Source of the DNA: Brevundimonas sp. UBA7664
GTDB lineage: Bacteria; Pseudomonadota; Alphaproteobacteria; Caulobacterales; Caulobacteraceae
Direction of reading: 5' to 3'
DNA: 45,738 nt
NCBI RefSeq assembly: GCF_002483305.1
Contig: NZ_DLHQ01000045.1
Location: 116,919 to 162,656 of the forward strand
Both the position numbers and the translations under genes were made by a program. Positions within the stretch are counted from its first letter, which is position 1, and each line of letters begins with the position of its first letter. The notes beneath the pieces were generated by a model, which did no database searches, was not told the origin of the DNA, and worked only from the letters and a program-made list of their open reading frames with translations. This document shows positions 32,812 to 41,502 of the stretch, one piece after another.

Positions 32812-34326
32812 TTAAGCGCTGACCAGCAGCGAAAGTTGCCGCGCGGCGACCTCGCGCCCGCCTTCCTCGATTTCTCGATCCAGCAGACGGGTCGGGTATT
32901 CGCCGGTGAAATAGTGGTCCGTGAACTGCGGATTGCGCGGGTCGCGGGGTCCCGCTTCCATGGCGTCGTACAGGCCTTCGACCGAGAGGAAGCCGAGGGA
33001 ATCGACCTCGAGGTGGGCCCGCATCTCTTCCAGCGTATGATTGGCGGCGATCAGCTGGTCCCGTTCCGGCATGTCGATGCCATAGAAGTCCGGCCACAGA
33101 ATGGGCGGCGAGGCGGAGCGCAGATGCACCTCGGTCGCGCCCGCGGCGCGCACGGCCCGCACCAGCTTCACCGAGGTGGTGCCGCGCACGATGGAATCGT
33201 CGATCAGCACGACGCGCTTGCCCTCAAGCACCGAGCGGTTGGGGCTGTGCTTCATGCGCACGCCCTTCTGGCGGGCGCCCTGGTTGGGCTGGATGAAGGT
33301 GCGGCCCAGATAGTGGCTGCGGATGATCCCCATCTCATAGGGAATGCCGCTTTCCTGGGCGTAACCGAGGGCCGCGGGCACGCCGGAGTCCGGCACGGGC
33401 ACCACGACATCGGCCTCGACCGCATGCTCGCGGGCCAGCTTCATGCCCATCCGCTTGCGCACCCCATAGACCGAGCGGCCATTCACCACGCTGTCCGGGC
33501 GGGCGAAATAGACGTATTCGAACAGGCAGGGACGCGCCCCCCGGGTCGGGAAGGGCTTGAGCGACTTCAGGCCTTCGTGGTCGATGACGATGACCTCGCC
33601 GTGCTCGACGTCGCGCTCGAAAGTCGCGCCGATGGTGTCGAGGGCGCAGGTCTCGGACGCCAGCACCCAGGCCTCGCCCAGCTTGCCCAGCACCAGCGGG
33701 CGGATGCCCAGCGGGTCGCGCGCGCCGATCAGCTTGGAGCGGGTGGCGCAGACCAGGGCGTAGCCGCCCTCGATCCGGCCGATGGCGTCGATGAAGCGGT
33801 CGACGATCTTGGCCTTCCGGCTGCGGGCGATGAGGTGAAGGATGACTTCGGAGTCCGAGGTCGACTGGAAGATGGCGCCTTCGCCGACCAGCTGGTTCCG
33901 CAGGTAGAGGTGATTGGTCAGGTTGCCGTTGTGGGCGACGGCGATGCCGCCCTGGTCCAGATCCGCGAACATCGGCTGGATGTTGCGCAGGAAGCTGCCG
34001 CCGGCGGTGGAATAGCGGGTGTGGCCGACCGCCGCCGAGCCGGGCAGGCGTTCCGGCAGGTCCGTCCCGCCGAACGCCTCGCCGACCAGGCCCATGTGGC
34101 GCTCGGTGTGGAAGCGGGTATCGTTGACGCTGGCGATGCCGCACGCCTCCTGGCCGCGATGCTGCAGGGCGTGCAGGCCCAGGGCGACGATGGCCGAGGC
34201 GGCGTTCTTGTCCGCCCCCCAGACGCCGCAGACGCCGCACTCCAGCCGCGGCCGGTCGTCGTCGGCGTCGCGGTGATGCGCCCGGTGGACAACCGGGTCA
34301 GCGATGGAATGCACGGGACTGCTCAT
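32812..34326 (-). CDS. purF: Amidophosphoribosyltransferase PurF
   Basis: A 504-residue enzyme that makes 5-phosphoribosylamine from PRPP and glutamine, the first step of purine synthesis. A propeptide of 29 residues precedes the N-terminal nucleophile Cys30 ('LECGVCGVWG'), followed by the glutaminase domain ('HRGQEACGIA', 'GHTRYSTAG', 'AHNGNLTN') and a phosphoribosyltransferase domain with the PRPP loop 'VVLIDDSIVRGTTS'. It resembles the Bacillus-type enzyme by propeptide and sequence, but three of the four cysteines that hold the [4Fe-4S] cluster there are absent: 'WPDFYGID' has Asp instead of Cys and 'PQFTDHYFTGEYP' has none. It follows cvpA by 27 bases. Confidence 0.95.
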   Translation of the reverse strand: MSSPVHSIADPVVHRAHHRDADDDRPRLECGVCGVWGADKNAASAIVALGLHALQHRGQEACGIASVNDTRFHTERHMGLVGEAFGGTDLPERLPGSAAVGHTRYSTAGGSFLRNIQPMFADLDQGGIAVAHNGNLTNHLYLRNQLVGEGAIFQSTSDSEVILHLIARSRKAKIVDRFIDAIGRIEGGYALVCATRSKLIGARDPLGIRPLVLGKLGEAWVLASETCALDTIGATFERDVEHGEVIVIDHEGLKSLKPFPTRGARPCLFEYVYFARPDSVVNGRSVYGVRKRMGMKLAREHAVEADVVVPVPDSGVPAALGYAQESGIPYEMGIIRSHYLGRTFIQPNQGARQKGVRMKHSPNRSVLEGKRVVLIDDSIVRGTTSVKLVRAVRAAGATEVHLRSASPPILWPDFYGIDMPERDQLIAANHTLEEMRAHLEVDSLGFLSVEGLYDAMEAGPRDPRNPQFTDHYFTGEYPTRLLDREIEEGGREVAARQLSLLVSA

Positions 34327-34353
34327 CGTGGGGCTCCGATGATGCGGGGAACG

Positions 34354-34950
34354 CTAGTCGGCGGCGGACGCGGGCGGAGTATTGTTTGTTTGGGGCGAGG
34401 GCAAGGCTTCTTCACCGGAAAAGCCCTCGTTCACGGACGAAGTCACGACCGGCGCCAGGGCGTCGGCGCCGCGGCCGATGCCGGGCAGGACGATCTGGAT
34501 CACTCGCGCCGCGCCCGCCGTGACCGGCCGCAGGGCGGCCTCGCTGAGCCAGCGCGGCGTCCGCTCGCCCGGCATGGCGGCGACGATGACCAGGTGAATG
34601 GCCCCCAGCAGGACGAGCGATCGCGCCGCGCCGACGAAGACGCCTAGGAAACGGTCGACGCCGCCGAGGTGCGGATGCGCCTGGGCCCGCTTCGACAGGA
34701 CCGAGCCGAAGATGCGGATGCCGAAATAGACCAGCAGGAAGGAGACGATGGCGGCGGCGATCGTGCCGGCCCAGTCCGGATCGACCATCGCCCGCCCGAG
34801 GGGCGCGGTCAGCGGCAGGGCGACCAGGGCGATGAAGGCCGCCAGCACGAAGCTCAGCAGGGTGATGATCTCGCGCGTGCCCCCGCGCACCCAGCCGGCC
34901 GCGGCGGAGGCGAGGATGACCAGAATGGCGATTACGTCGAAACCGGTCAT
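34354..34950 (-). CDS. cvpA: CvpA family membrane protein
   Basis: A 198-residue inner-membrane protein of the CvpA/colicin V production family. Helices lie at about residues 4-21, 28-49, 63-84 and 101-124, and 'GWVRGGTREIITLLSF' near the N terminus is the family's most conserved part. A hydrophilic C-terminal tail with 'GFSGEEALPSPQTNN' follows. It lies between radA and purF, the usual place for cvpA in alphaproteobacteria. The molecular role is unclear; in E. coli it affects colicin V secretion and envelope stress tolerance. Confidence 0.9.
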   Translation of the reverse strand: MTGFDVIAILVILASAAAGWVRGGTREIITLLSFVLAAFIALVALPLTAPLGRAMVDPDWAGTIAAAIVSFLLVYFGIRIFGSVLSKRAQAHPHLGGVDRFLGVFVGAARSLVLLGAIHLVIVAAMPGERTPRWLSEAALRPVTAGAARVIQIVLPGIGRGADALAPVVTSSVNEGFSGEEALPSPQTNNTPPASAAD

Positions 34951-34978
34951 GCGCGTCCGAACTGATGCCTGCGCGACC

Positions 34979-36349
34979 TCAATAGCGGTTTTGCGAGATT
35001 CGTTCGACCGCTTCGGTCAGGCGCGTCACCGAGGTCACGCCGACGCCCTTGTGCTTAACGGTCAGCGGCGGGGCCAGCGCCCGGTCGAAGCCCAGTTTCT
35101 GAGCCTCGCGGAGCCGCGCCTCGGCCCGGCCGACGGCCCTGACCTCGCCCGACAGGCTGATCTCGCCGAACACCACGCAGCCTTGCGGCAGGGGCACATC
35201 GGTCGCCGAACTGATCAGCGCCGCCGCCGCCGCCAGATCGGCCGCCGGTTCATTGATGCGCAGGCCGCCGGCCACGTTCAGATAGACGTCCTGATCCCCG
35301 AAGCCGAAGCCGCAGCGCGCCTCCAGCACCGCCAGGACCATGGCCAGCCGGCCGGTGTCCCAGCCGACCACCGCCCGCCGGGGCGTGCCATAGGCGGATT
35401 TCGACACCAGGGCCTGCATCTCGACCAGCACCGGTCGCGATCCCTCGATGCCGGCGAACACCGCGGCGCCGGGCGCGCGATCCTTGCCTTCGCCGAGGAA
35501 CAGGGCCGAGGGATTGGCCACCTCGCGCAGGCCGGCGTCGCCCATCTCGAACACCCCGATCTCGTCGGTGGCGCCGAACCGGTTCTTGGCGGCGCGCAGG
35601 ATGCGGAAGGGATAGCCGCGCTCGCCCTCGAAGCTCAGCACGGCGTCGACCATATGCTCGACCACGCGCGGTCCGGCGACCTGTCCGTCCTTGGTGACGT
35701 GGCCGACCAGGATGACGGCGACGCCCTGCGACTTGGCCAGCCGCACCATCTCTCCGGCGCAGGCGCGGACCTGGGTGACCGAGCCAGGACCGGCTTCATG
35801 AGCGTCGGACCACAGGGTCTGGATGGAGTCGACGATGACGATGTCGAACCGCTCGCGCTTCAGCGTGCCGAGGATGTCGCGCAGGGCCGTGGCCGAGGCC
35901 AGCTCCACCGGGGCCTTCTCCAGCCCCATGCGTTTCGCCCGCGACCGGATCTGCTCGATCGCCTCCTCGCCCGAGATATAGGCCACGCGCCGCCCCGACA
36001 GGGCCGCGCGGCCGGCCACGTCGAGCAGCAGGGTCGATTTGCCGACGCCGGGATCGCCGCTGAGCAATATGGCCGAGCCGGGCACCACACCGCCGCCGCA
36101 GACCCGGTCGAATTCGGTCACGCCGGTGATGATGCGGGGCGGTTCGGGCGTGTCGGACTGCAGGGTCTCGAACTGCACGCCCCGGCCCCGCGCCGCGGCC
36201 CCGGTCGCGGGCTTCATCGCGCCGGGCGGCGCCGAGCGGCTCTCCTCGACGATGGAGTTCCACTGGTTGCAGGCCCCGCACTGGCCCGACCATTTGCCAT
36301 GGACGGCCCCGCAGGCCTGGCAGACATATATTGCGCCGTCACGAGCCAT
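34979..36349 (-). CDS. radA: DNA repair protein RadA
   Basis: A 456-residue RecA-like ATPase that helps branch migration in recombination. The N-terminal zinc finger has Cys at 10, 13, 24 and 27. Walker A is 'GDPGVGKST' at residues 98-106, the RadA-specific 'KNRFG' is at 255-259, and the C-terminal Lon-protease-like domain starts about residue 275 with 'LFLGEG' and ends with 'VGVTSVTRLTEAVERI'. All key residues are in place and length is typical. It is the first gene of a minus-strand run leading to cvpA, purF and three small genes. Confidence 0.95.
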   Translation of the reverse strand: MARDGAIYVCQACGAVHGKWSGQCGACNQWNSIVEESRSAPPGAMKPATGAAARGRGVQFETLQSDTPEPPRIITGVTEFDRVCGGGVVPGSAILLSGDPGVGKSTLLLDVAGRAALSGRRVAYISGEEAIEQIRSRAKRMGLEKAPVELASATALRDILGTLKRERFDIVIVDSIQTLWSDAHEAGPGSVTQVRACAGEMVRLAKSQGVAVILVGHVTKDGQVAGPRVVEHMVDAVLSFEGERGYPFRILRAAKNRFGATDEIGVFEMGDAGLREVANPSALFLGEGKDRAPGAAVFAGIEGSRPVLVEMQALVSKSAYGTPRRAVVGWDTGRLAMVLAVLEARCGFGFGDQDVYLNVAGGLRINEPAADLAAAAALISSATDVPLPQGCVVFGEISLSGEVRAVGRAEARLREAQKLGFDRALAPPLTVKHKGVGVTSVTRLTEAVERISQNRY

Positions 36350-36475
36350 GGGATCGGCTTACAGGAGTCGGGCGCGGCGGGGCAGGGGGCGATCGCGGAC
36401 CTGCGACCGAAAATGACGTGGGCAATACCAAGCTGTCCCTTTGCGCATCCGGCGGCGCGGTCCATATCTGCGCGC

Positions 36476-38368
36476 ATGGCGATGCGAGGCGAGCGGGCGG
36501 GACGGCGGGGCGATTCGGTCGCAAAGGCGGCCCAGGCCGGGGCGCCGGCGCCGGTCGCCGATGGACCGCCGGCCTGGCGGGCCCTGGGCGATCTGATCCG
36601 GCTGGTCGGCCGCTCCAACGCACCCCAACTGCGCCTGCGCCTGATCGCCGCCATCGGCATGACCCTGGGCGGCAAGGGACTGGGCGTGCTGGGTCCGCTG
36701 GTCCTCGGCGCGGCGGTCAACCATCTGGCGGCCGGGCAGGGCGCGGCGGTCGCGGTCGGCATGGGCTTCGCCGGTTTCGCCGTGGGCTGGGCCTTCGTGC
36801 GGCTGCTGTCGGCCATCGCGCCCAATGCGTCGGACGTGGTCTTCGCCCCGGTGCGCTCGGCCGCCCAACGGCGGGCCGCCACAGAGACCTTCGCCCATGC
36901 GCTCAGCCTGTCGCTGGACTTCCACCAGACTAAGCGGTCGGGATCGCTGTCGCGCACCATGGACCGGGGCTCGCGGGCGGTCGATTTCCTGCTGCGCATC
37001 CTGGCCTTCAACCTGATCCCGACCGGCGTCGAGTTGGTGCTGGCGGCGGGCGTCCTGGCGGGGCGCTATGACTGGCGGTTCGGGGCCGTGGCGGTGGCCG
37101 TGGTCGCCGTCTACGCCGCCTCGACCTTCGCCCTGGCCAACTGGCGGCTGGAGCACCGGCGCGAGATGAACGCCGCCGACACCGAGGCCGCGGGCGTCTC
37201 GGTCGACGCCCTGCTGAACTATGAGACGGTCAAATCCTTCGGGGCCGAGGCCCGGGCGGCGGGCGCGTACGACCGGGCGCTGGGCGACTACACCCGCGCC
37301 GCCTTGAAGGCCAACAGCTCCCTGGCCCTGCTGAACATCATCCAGGCCGTGGTGATGAACGTCGGCCTGGCCGTGATGGCGGTCATGGCCGGGTTCGAGG
37401 CGGCGGCGGGCCGGATGGGCCCCGGCGACGTCATGGCGGCGGTGCTGATCATGATCTCCCTCTATGCCCCCCTGAACATCCTCGGCTTCGCCTACCGGGA
37501 AATCCGCCAGTCCTTCATCGACATGGAGGAGATGCTGAAGGTGACGCGCCAGACGCCCCAGGTCGCCGACGCACCCGGCGCGGTTCCGCTGCCCCGTCCC
37601 GCGGACGCCCGCGGCGCGGCCCTGGCCTTCGAACAGGTCGGCTTCCGCCACGACTCCCGGGCCAACGGGCTGGAGGACGTCAGCTTCACCGCGGCGCCGG
37701 GCACGACCACGGCGCTGGTGGGACCGTCCGGTTCGGGCAAGTCGACCATCGTCAAACTGGCCCTGCGGTTGCTGGACCCGCAGGAGGGGCGGGTGCTGAT
37801 CGACGGACTGGATGCGCGCCAGGTGACCAAAGCTTCGCTTCGGGCCGCCGTCGCCCTGGTGCCGCAGGACGTGGCCCTGTTCAATGACAGCCTGCGCGCC
37901 AACATCGGCTTCGCCCGGCCCGACGCCGATGAGGCCGCCATCTGGGCGGCGGCCGAGGCGGCCGAACTGGCCAGTTTCATCCGGGAACTGCCCGAGGGCA
38001 TGGAGACCCGCGTCGGCGAGCGCGGACTCAAACTGTCGGGCGGCGAGCGCCAGCGCGTCGGCATCGCCCGCGCCCTGCTGGCCGACCCCTGCATCCTGAT
38101 CCTCGACGAGGCGACCAGCGCGCTGGACAGCCGCACCGAGGCCGCCATCCAGAAAACGCTGCGGAAGGCGCGGGCCGGCCGCACCACCCTGGTGGTCGCC
38201 CACCGGCTGTCGACCATCGCCGACGCCGACCAGATTCTGGTGCTCAAGGCCGGGCGCATCGTCGAGCGCGGCGCCCACCATGAGCTGGTGGCGCATCTGG
38301 GCGGAGAATACGCCGCCCTGTGGCGCAAGCAGACGCGGGGCGCGCGGACCGACCGTCAGCCGACCTGA
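36476..38368 (+). CDS. Atm1/HMT-type ABC exporter (fused TM and ATPase domains)
   Basis: A 630-residue half-transporter that works as a homodimer in the inner membrane. The six-helix TM domain covers about residues 60-350 and contains 'LLNYETVKSFGAEARA', the mark of the Atm1/ABCB7/HMT1 group, whose members export glutathione conjugates, metal-thiol complexes or Fe-S precursors. The ATPase domain has Walker A 'GPSGSGKST' at 416-424, signature 'LSGGER' at 520-525, Walker B 'CILILDEATSALD' and an H-loop His. Start is uncertain: ATG at 36476 is chosen, with ATG at 36413 and 36482 as alternatives and no strong ribosome site. It is divergent from radA and overlaps the convergent CheE-like gene by 13 bases. 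Confidence 0.9.
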   Translation: MAMRGERAGRRGDSVAKAAQAGAPAPVADGPPAWRALGDLIRLVGRSNAPQLRLRLIAAIGMTLGGKGLGVLGPLVLGAAVNHLAAGQGAAVAVGMGFAGFAVGWAFVRLLSAIAPNASDVVFAPVRSAAQRRAATETFAHALSLSLDFHQTKRSGSLSRTMDRGSRAVDFLLRILAFNLIPTGVELVLAAGVLAGRYDWRFGAVAVAVVAVYAASTFALANWRLEHRREMNAADTEAAGVSVDALLNYETVKSFGAEARAAGAYDRALGDYTRAALKANSSLALLNIIQAVVMNVGLAVMAVMAGFEAAAGRMGPGDVMAAVLIMISLYAPLNILGFAYREIRQSFIDMEEMLKVTRQTPQVADAPGAVPLPRPADARGAALAFEQVGFRHDSRANGLEDVSFTAAPGTTTALVGPSGSGKSTIVKLALRLLDPQEGRVLIDGLDARQVTKASLRAAVALVPQDVALFNDSLRANIGFARPDADEAAIWAAAEAAELASFIRELPEGMETRVGERGLKLSGGERQRVGIARALLADPCILILDEATSALDSRTEAAIQKTLRKARAGRTTLVVAHRLSTIADADQILVLKAGRIVERGAHHELVAHLGGEYAALWRKQTRGARTDRQPT

Positions 38369-38829
38369 GGCAGCTTTCTCTCGATAACCTCGCGGAGGCT
38401 TTCCAGGATGCGCTCGCGTTCGGCCGCCGCTTCGGGCGGCAGCTTCTGCAACAGCCGTAGCGAGCGGGCGTGGACGGTGACGATGCGCCAGTCGAACGGT
38501 TCGCCCGGGTCGACCGCGCCGATGAGATCGCACAGTCCGGCGGCGCCCCGGCACAGGTCCAACAGTTCGAACGGCCCCGCGGCGTCGATCAGGGCGGTCG
38601 CGGCCCGATAGGCCTCGTCGAGCCGCGCCGGCGCGTCTTCGGGGCCGGTCGGCGCGGGCAGGGCCTCGAGGGCGGTGATCTGGGCGTCGACGACCGTCAG
38701 GGCCCGGGCCCGCAGGGCCTCGATATTGGCCCGGGCCTGGGCCAGGGCGACGCCGACGCTGACCCCGCCGGCCGAGTCGATCATCCGGGCCAGGTTCGAC
38801 TTGCGGCGGGGGTGGGTGATGACGGTCAA
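38356..38829 (-). CDS. CheE-like hypothetical protein coupled to a response regulator
   Basis: A 157-residue soluble, mostly helical protein. The N-terminal segment 'THPRRKSNLARMIDSAGGVS' leads to 'ALAQARANIEALRARALTVV' and resembles, from memory, the CheE protein of caulobacterial chemotaxis clusters, whose function is not known. The start is TTG at 38829: it overlaps the response-regulator stop as TTGA, and a GGAGAGG lies about eight bases before it. No ATG exists until Met16, inside the conserved-looking part. The C-terminal half ('WRIVTVHARSLRLLQKLP') is helical and could bind a receiver domain. Role in signalling is inferred from coupling to the regulator gene. Confidence 0.65.
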   Translation of the reverse strand: MTVITHPRRKSNLARMIDSAGGVSVGVALAQARANIEALRARALTVVDAQITALEALPAPTGPEDAPARLDEAYRAATALIDAAGPFELLDLCRGAAGLCDLIGAVDPGEPFDWRIVTVHARSLRLLQKLPPEAAAERERILESLREVIERKLPQVG

Positions 38830-39425
38830 ACGGCCTCTCCCTCCACCGCTGCGGACGCCTTGCGGCTTTCGAATTCCAGTTTCCGGATCAGGTCGGCGCG
38901 GCGCTCTTCGCCCGGGGCCGTTCCCTTCTTCCGGAACCGACGATCCGGTCCGAAATAGTCGCCGATCTCGAGGAACGGCCGGTCGTCCCGCGACACCCAC
39001 ACGATTCGCTCAAGCAGGGTGGTGGCGCTGAACGGCTTGGTGACCACGAAATTGGCGCCGCAGTCCCGGGCCTCGGCCACGCGGGAGCGCCGGATGTGCG
39101 CCGCGGTCATGATCACGGGCACGAAGGCGTTGGGATCCAGCCCGGATCGGCGCAGCCAGCGGACCAGCTCGTAGCCGTCGGTCCCGGGCATGTCGCAGTC
39201 GACCACCAGCAGGTCGATGTTCTGATCCTTCAGAATTTCCATCGCCTCGGCGGCGCCCAGGCAGACGTGGCGCGGACGGATGCCGAACCCCGCCAGGGCC
39301 TGGGTGGTCAGCTCGAGGGCGAACGGCGAATCGTCGACCACCATGGTGGACGCGGAGGTCAGATTAATGACTGCGCTGTCGCGGAGCGCCTCGCCGAGGC
39401 CGCTCACCACCGGAATTCTCGCCAT
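38826..39425 (-). CDS. CheY-like single-domain response regulator with C-terminal tail
   Basis: A 199-residue receiver-domain protein with no DNA-binding output domain. The acidic pair is D31-D32 ('VVDDS'), the phosphorylated residue is Asp76 ('VVDCDMPGTDG'), the switch Thr is 107 ('IMTAAH') and the Lys is 130 ('VTKPFS'). About 25 residues precede the fold and about 50 follow it, including 'GDYFGPDRRFRKK', a tail seen in several alphaproteobacterial stand-alone receivers. The start is set at ATG 39425; GTG at 39446 is possible. No histidine kinase gene is near. The next gene is a CheE-like protein starting within its stop codon. Confidence 0.85.
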   Translation of the reverse strand: MARIPVVSGLGEALRDSAVINLTSASTMVVDDSPFALELTTQALAGFGIRPRHVCLGAAEAMEILKDQNIDLLVVDCDMPGTDGYELVRWLRRSGLDPNAFVPVIMTAAHIRRSRVAEARDCGANFVVTKPFSATTLLERIVWVSRDDRPFLEIGDYFGPDRRFRKKGTAPGEERRADLIRKLEFESRKASAAVEGEAV

Positions 39426-39511
39426 GTCGGGGACCGGGACGCGCACATCCCATATAGCTCGCAGTTTCCGGTGGCGGAGTCGTTAACGCGCAGCCGAGGC
39501 CGGGTCGCCCG

Positions 39512-40462
39512 CTAGATCGCCCGCCCGATGGCGTAGAACCGATCCGCCCGGGCCTGGCGCAGCTGGTCCGGCGTGAGACCCGACAGGGCGGCCAGTTCTT
39601 CCGCCAGCACGTCGCCGACGGCGGCGATGGCGGCCTCCCGGTCTGCGTGGGCCCCGCCGACGGGCTCCGGGATGATCCGGTCGACGATCTTCAGCTCGAC
39701 CAGGTCCGGCGCGGTGATCTTCATGGCCATGGCCGCGTCCCGCGCTCGCGCGCCGTCCCGCCACAGGATGCCGGCCGCACCTTCGGGCGAGATGACCGAA
39801 TAGATCGAATGCTCGAGCATCAGCACGCGTCCCGCCGCGGCGATGGCGATGGCCCCGCCCGAGCCGCCTTCGCCCGTGATGGTGGCGATCGAGGGCACGC
39901 CCAGGGTCAGGCAGCGTTCGGTCGAGCGCGCGATGGCCTCGGCCTGGCCACGCTCCTCGGCGCCGAGGCCCGGATAGGCGCCGGCGGTGTCGACGAAGGT
40001 GAGCACCGGCAGGCCGTAGCGTTCGGCCAGATCCATCAGCCGCACCGCCTTGCGGTAGCCCTCGGGCCGGGCCATGCCGAAATTGTGCACCACGCGGGTC
40101 TGGGTGTCGTGGCCCTTCTCATGGCCCATCAGCACCACGGGGGCGCCCCGGAACCGGGCGAGGCCGCCCAGGATGGCCTGGTCGTCGCCGAATTGACGGT
40201 CGCCCTTCAGCTCGACGAAATCGGTGAACAGCCCCTCGACATAGTCCACGAAATGCGGCCGCTGCGGATGGCGCGCGACCTGGGTCTTCATCCACGGATC
40301 GAGGCTGGCGTAGGTCTTCCGCCGCAGCTGCTCGGCCTTCTTGCGCAGTCCGTCGACCTCGGCGTCGAACGAACCGGAGGTCGAGGAGAGCAGATTCAGC
40401 TCCTCGATCTTCGCCTCCAGATCGGCGATCGGCTTTTCAAATTCGAGGTAGTGCGTGGCCAT
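39512..40462 (-). CDS. accA: Acetyl-CoA carboxylase carboxyltransferase subunit alpha
   Basis: A 316-residue crotonase-fold subunit that, with AccD, transfers CO2 from carboxybiotin to acetyl-CoA, giving malonyl-CoA for fatty acid synthesis. Family motifs are 'YLEFEKPIADLEAKIEEL' at the N terminus, 'GDRQFGDDQAI', 'GHEKGHDT', 'GMARPEGYRKA', 'DTAGAYPG', 'GEGGSGGA' and 'YSVISPEGAA'. The ATG at 40462 opens the conserved part. Length is typical (about 315-320). xerD lies upstream on the same strand (84 bases), an order seen in other alphaproteobacteria; accD is not in the window. Confidence 0.95.
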   Translation of the reverse strand: MATHYLEFEKPIADLEAKIEELNLLSSTSGSFDAEVDGLRKKAEQLRRKTYASLDPWMKTQVARHPQRPHFVDYVEGLFTDFVELKGDRQFGDDQAILGGLARFRGAPVVLMGHEKGHDTQTRVVHNFGMARPEGYRKAVRLMDLAERYGLPVLTFVDTAGAYPGLGAEERGQAEAIARSTERCLTLGVPSIATITGEGGSGGAIAIAAAGRVLMLEHSIYSVISPEGAAGILWRDGARARDAAMAMKITAPDLVELKIVDRIIPEPVGGAHADREAAIAAVGDVLAEELAALSGLTPDQLRQARADRFYAIGRAI

Positions 40463-40546
40463 AAGGCGTCCGGAGAAGGCGCGCGAGCGGTGCGAGCGGA
40501 AGGCGGCGGAACCTAGTGGGGTCAACGCCGGGGGGCAAGCGGGGGT

Positions 40547-41446
40547 TCATTCGTCCCGTCCGAGCGGATGCTTGTCGCGCACCACCTGGGCCAGCCGGTC
40601 GGTGGCGACGTGGGTGTAGATCTGCGTTGTGGCGATGTCGGCATGGCCGAGCAGGGTCTGGACCACGCGCAGGTCGGCCCCGCCCTCGAGCAGATGGGTG
40701 GCGAAGGCGTGGCGCAGGACGTGGGGGCTGACCCGGGCCGGGTCGATGCCGGCGTCGGTCGCCGCCTGATCCAGCAGCTGGGCGAAGCGGCGCGGGGTCA
40801 GGTGACCCTTGGCCGAGGCGGACGGGAACAGCCACGGACTGTCCGGGGTCTTCTCCGGCCGGGCGGCGTCGCGGGCGACCAGCCAGGTCCTCACCGCCTC
40901 GCGCGCCGAGGCGTTCAGCGGAGCCAGCCGCTCCTTGCCGCCCTTGCCGCGCACGATCAGGAAGGCGGGGTCGCGCCGCACGGCCTCGACCCTCAGGCCC
41001 AGCAGTTCGGACACCCGCAGCCCCGAGGCGTAGGCCAGTTCCACCAGCGCGACCAGCCGCAGCCCGGCCGCGCCGTCGTGGGCGGCGGCCGTCGCCAGCA
41101 GTCGCGCGATTTCGTCCCCGCTCAGGGTCCGGGGCAGGCTGCGACCCTGTTTCGGGGCGTCGAGCCGCCGCGAGGGATCGTCGGCGCGCCAGCCCTCGCC
41201 GAGAGCGAAGCGGTAGAACTGCCGCACCGCCGAGCGCCGTCGCGCCTGGGTCGCGGGGGACAGGCCGAGCTGTCCCAGACCGGCGTACCAGGCTTCGACC
41301 GCCGCCTCGTCGCCGCGCATCAGCCCGCCCGCGATCCCCGCCTCGGCGTCGGCCAGGTCACGGCCATAGGCGGACAGGGTGTGGGGCGAGGCGTCGCGCT
41401 CCACCGCCATCATCTCCAGAAAGGCCTCGACCTGGGGCGTGCTCAT
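40547..41446 (-). CDS. xerD: Site-specific tyrosine recombinase XerD
   Basis: A 299-residue recombinase that acts at dif to resolve chromosome dimers with XerC. The N-terminal SAM-like domain (about 1-90) has 'SPHTLSAYGRDL'. The catalytic residues are visible: Arg144 in 'GLRVSELLGL', Lys168 in 'VRGKGGKER', His242 and Arg245 in 'HVLRHAFATHLL', His268 in 'LLGHADI' and nucleophile Tyr277 in 'TQIYTHV'. XerD is preferred to XerC by gene neighbourhood (accA, aroK). It is not an integrase of a mobile element: no attachment repeats or phage genes are near. The start at 41446 is chosen over a basic 23-residue extension. Confidence 0.9.
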   Translation of the reverse strand: MSTPQVEAFLEMMAVERDASPHTLSAYGRDLADAEAGIAGGLMRGDEAAVEAWYAGLGQLGLSPATQARRRSAVRQFYRFALGEGWRADDPSRRLDAPKQGRSLPRTLSGDEIARLLATAAAHDGAAGLRLVALVELAYASGLRVSELLGLRVEAVRRDPAFLIVRGKGGKERLAPLNASAREAVRTWLVARDAARPEKTPDSPWLFPSASAKGHLTPRRFAQLLDQAATDAGIDPARVSPHVLRHAFATHLLEGGADLRVVQTLLGHADIATTQIYTHVATDRLAQVVRDKHPLGRDE

Positions 41447-41502
41447 GCGCGTGGGCGCTTTGCGGCGGCGGCGCTTGGTGTAGAGGGTGGTGGGGTCATG
41501 CC

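Noticed and set aside
34748..36475. Upstream extension of the Atm1-like exporter frame
   Set aside because: It lies antisense to radA and cvpA. ABC exporter sequence starts near 36476.
39478..39490. CtrA-type operator upstream of the response regulator
   Set aside because: A single GTTAAC occurs, but the second half-site at the expected spacing is missing.
40547..41446. Tyrosine recombinase as sign of an integrated element
   Set aside because: Sequence and neighbours (accA, aroK) fit chromosomal XerD; no phage or plasmid genes or attachment repeats are nearby.
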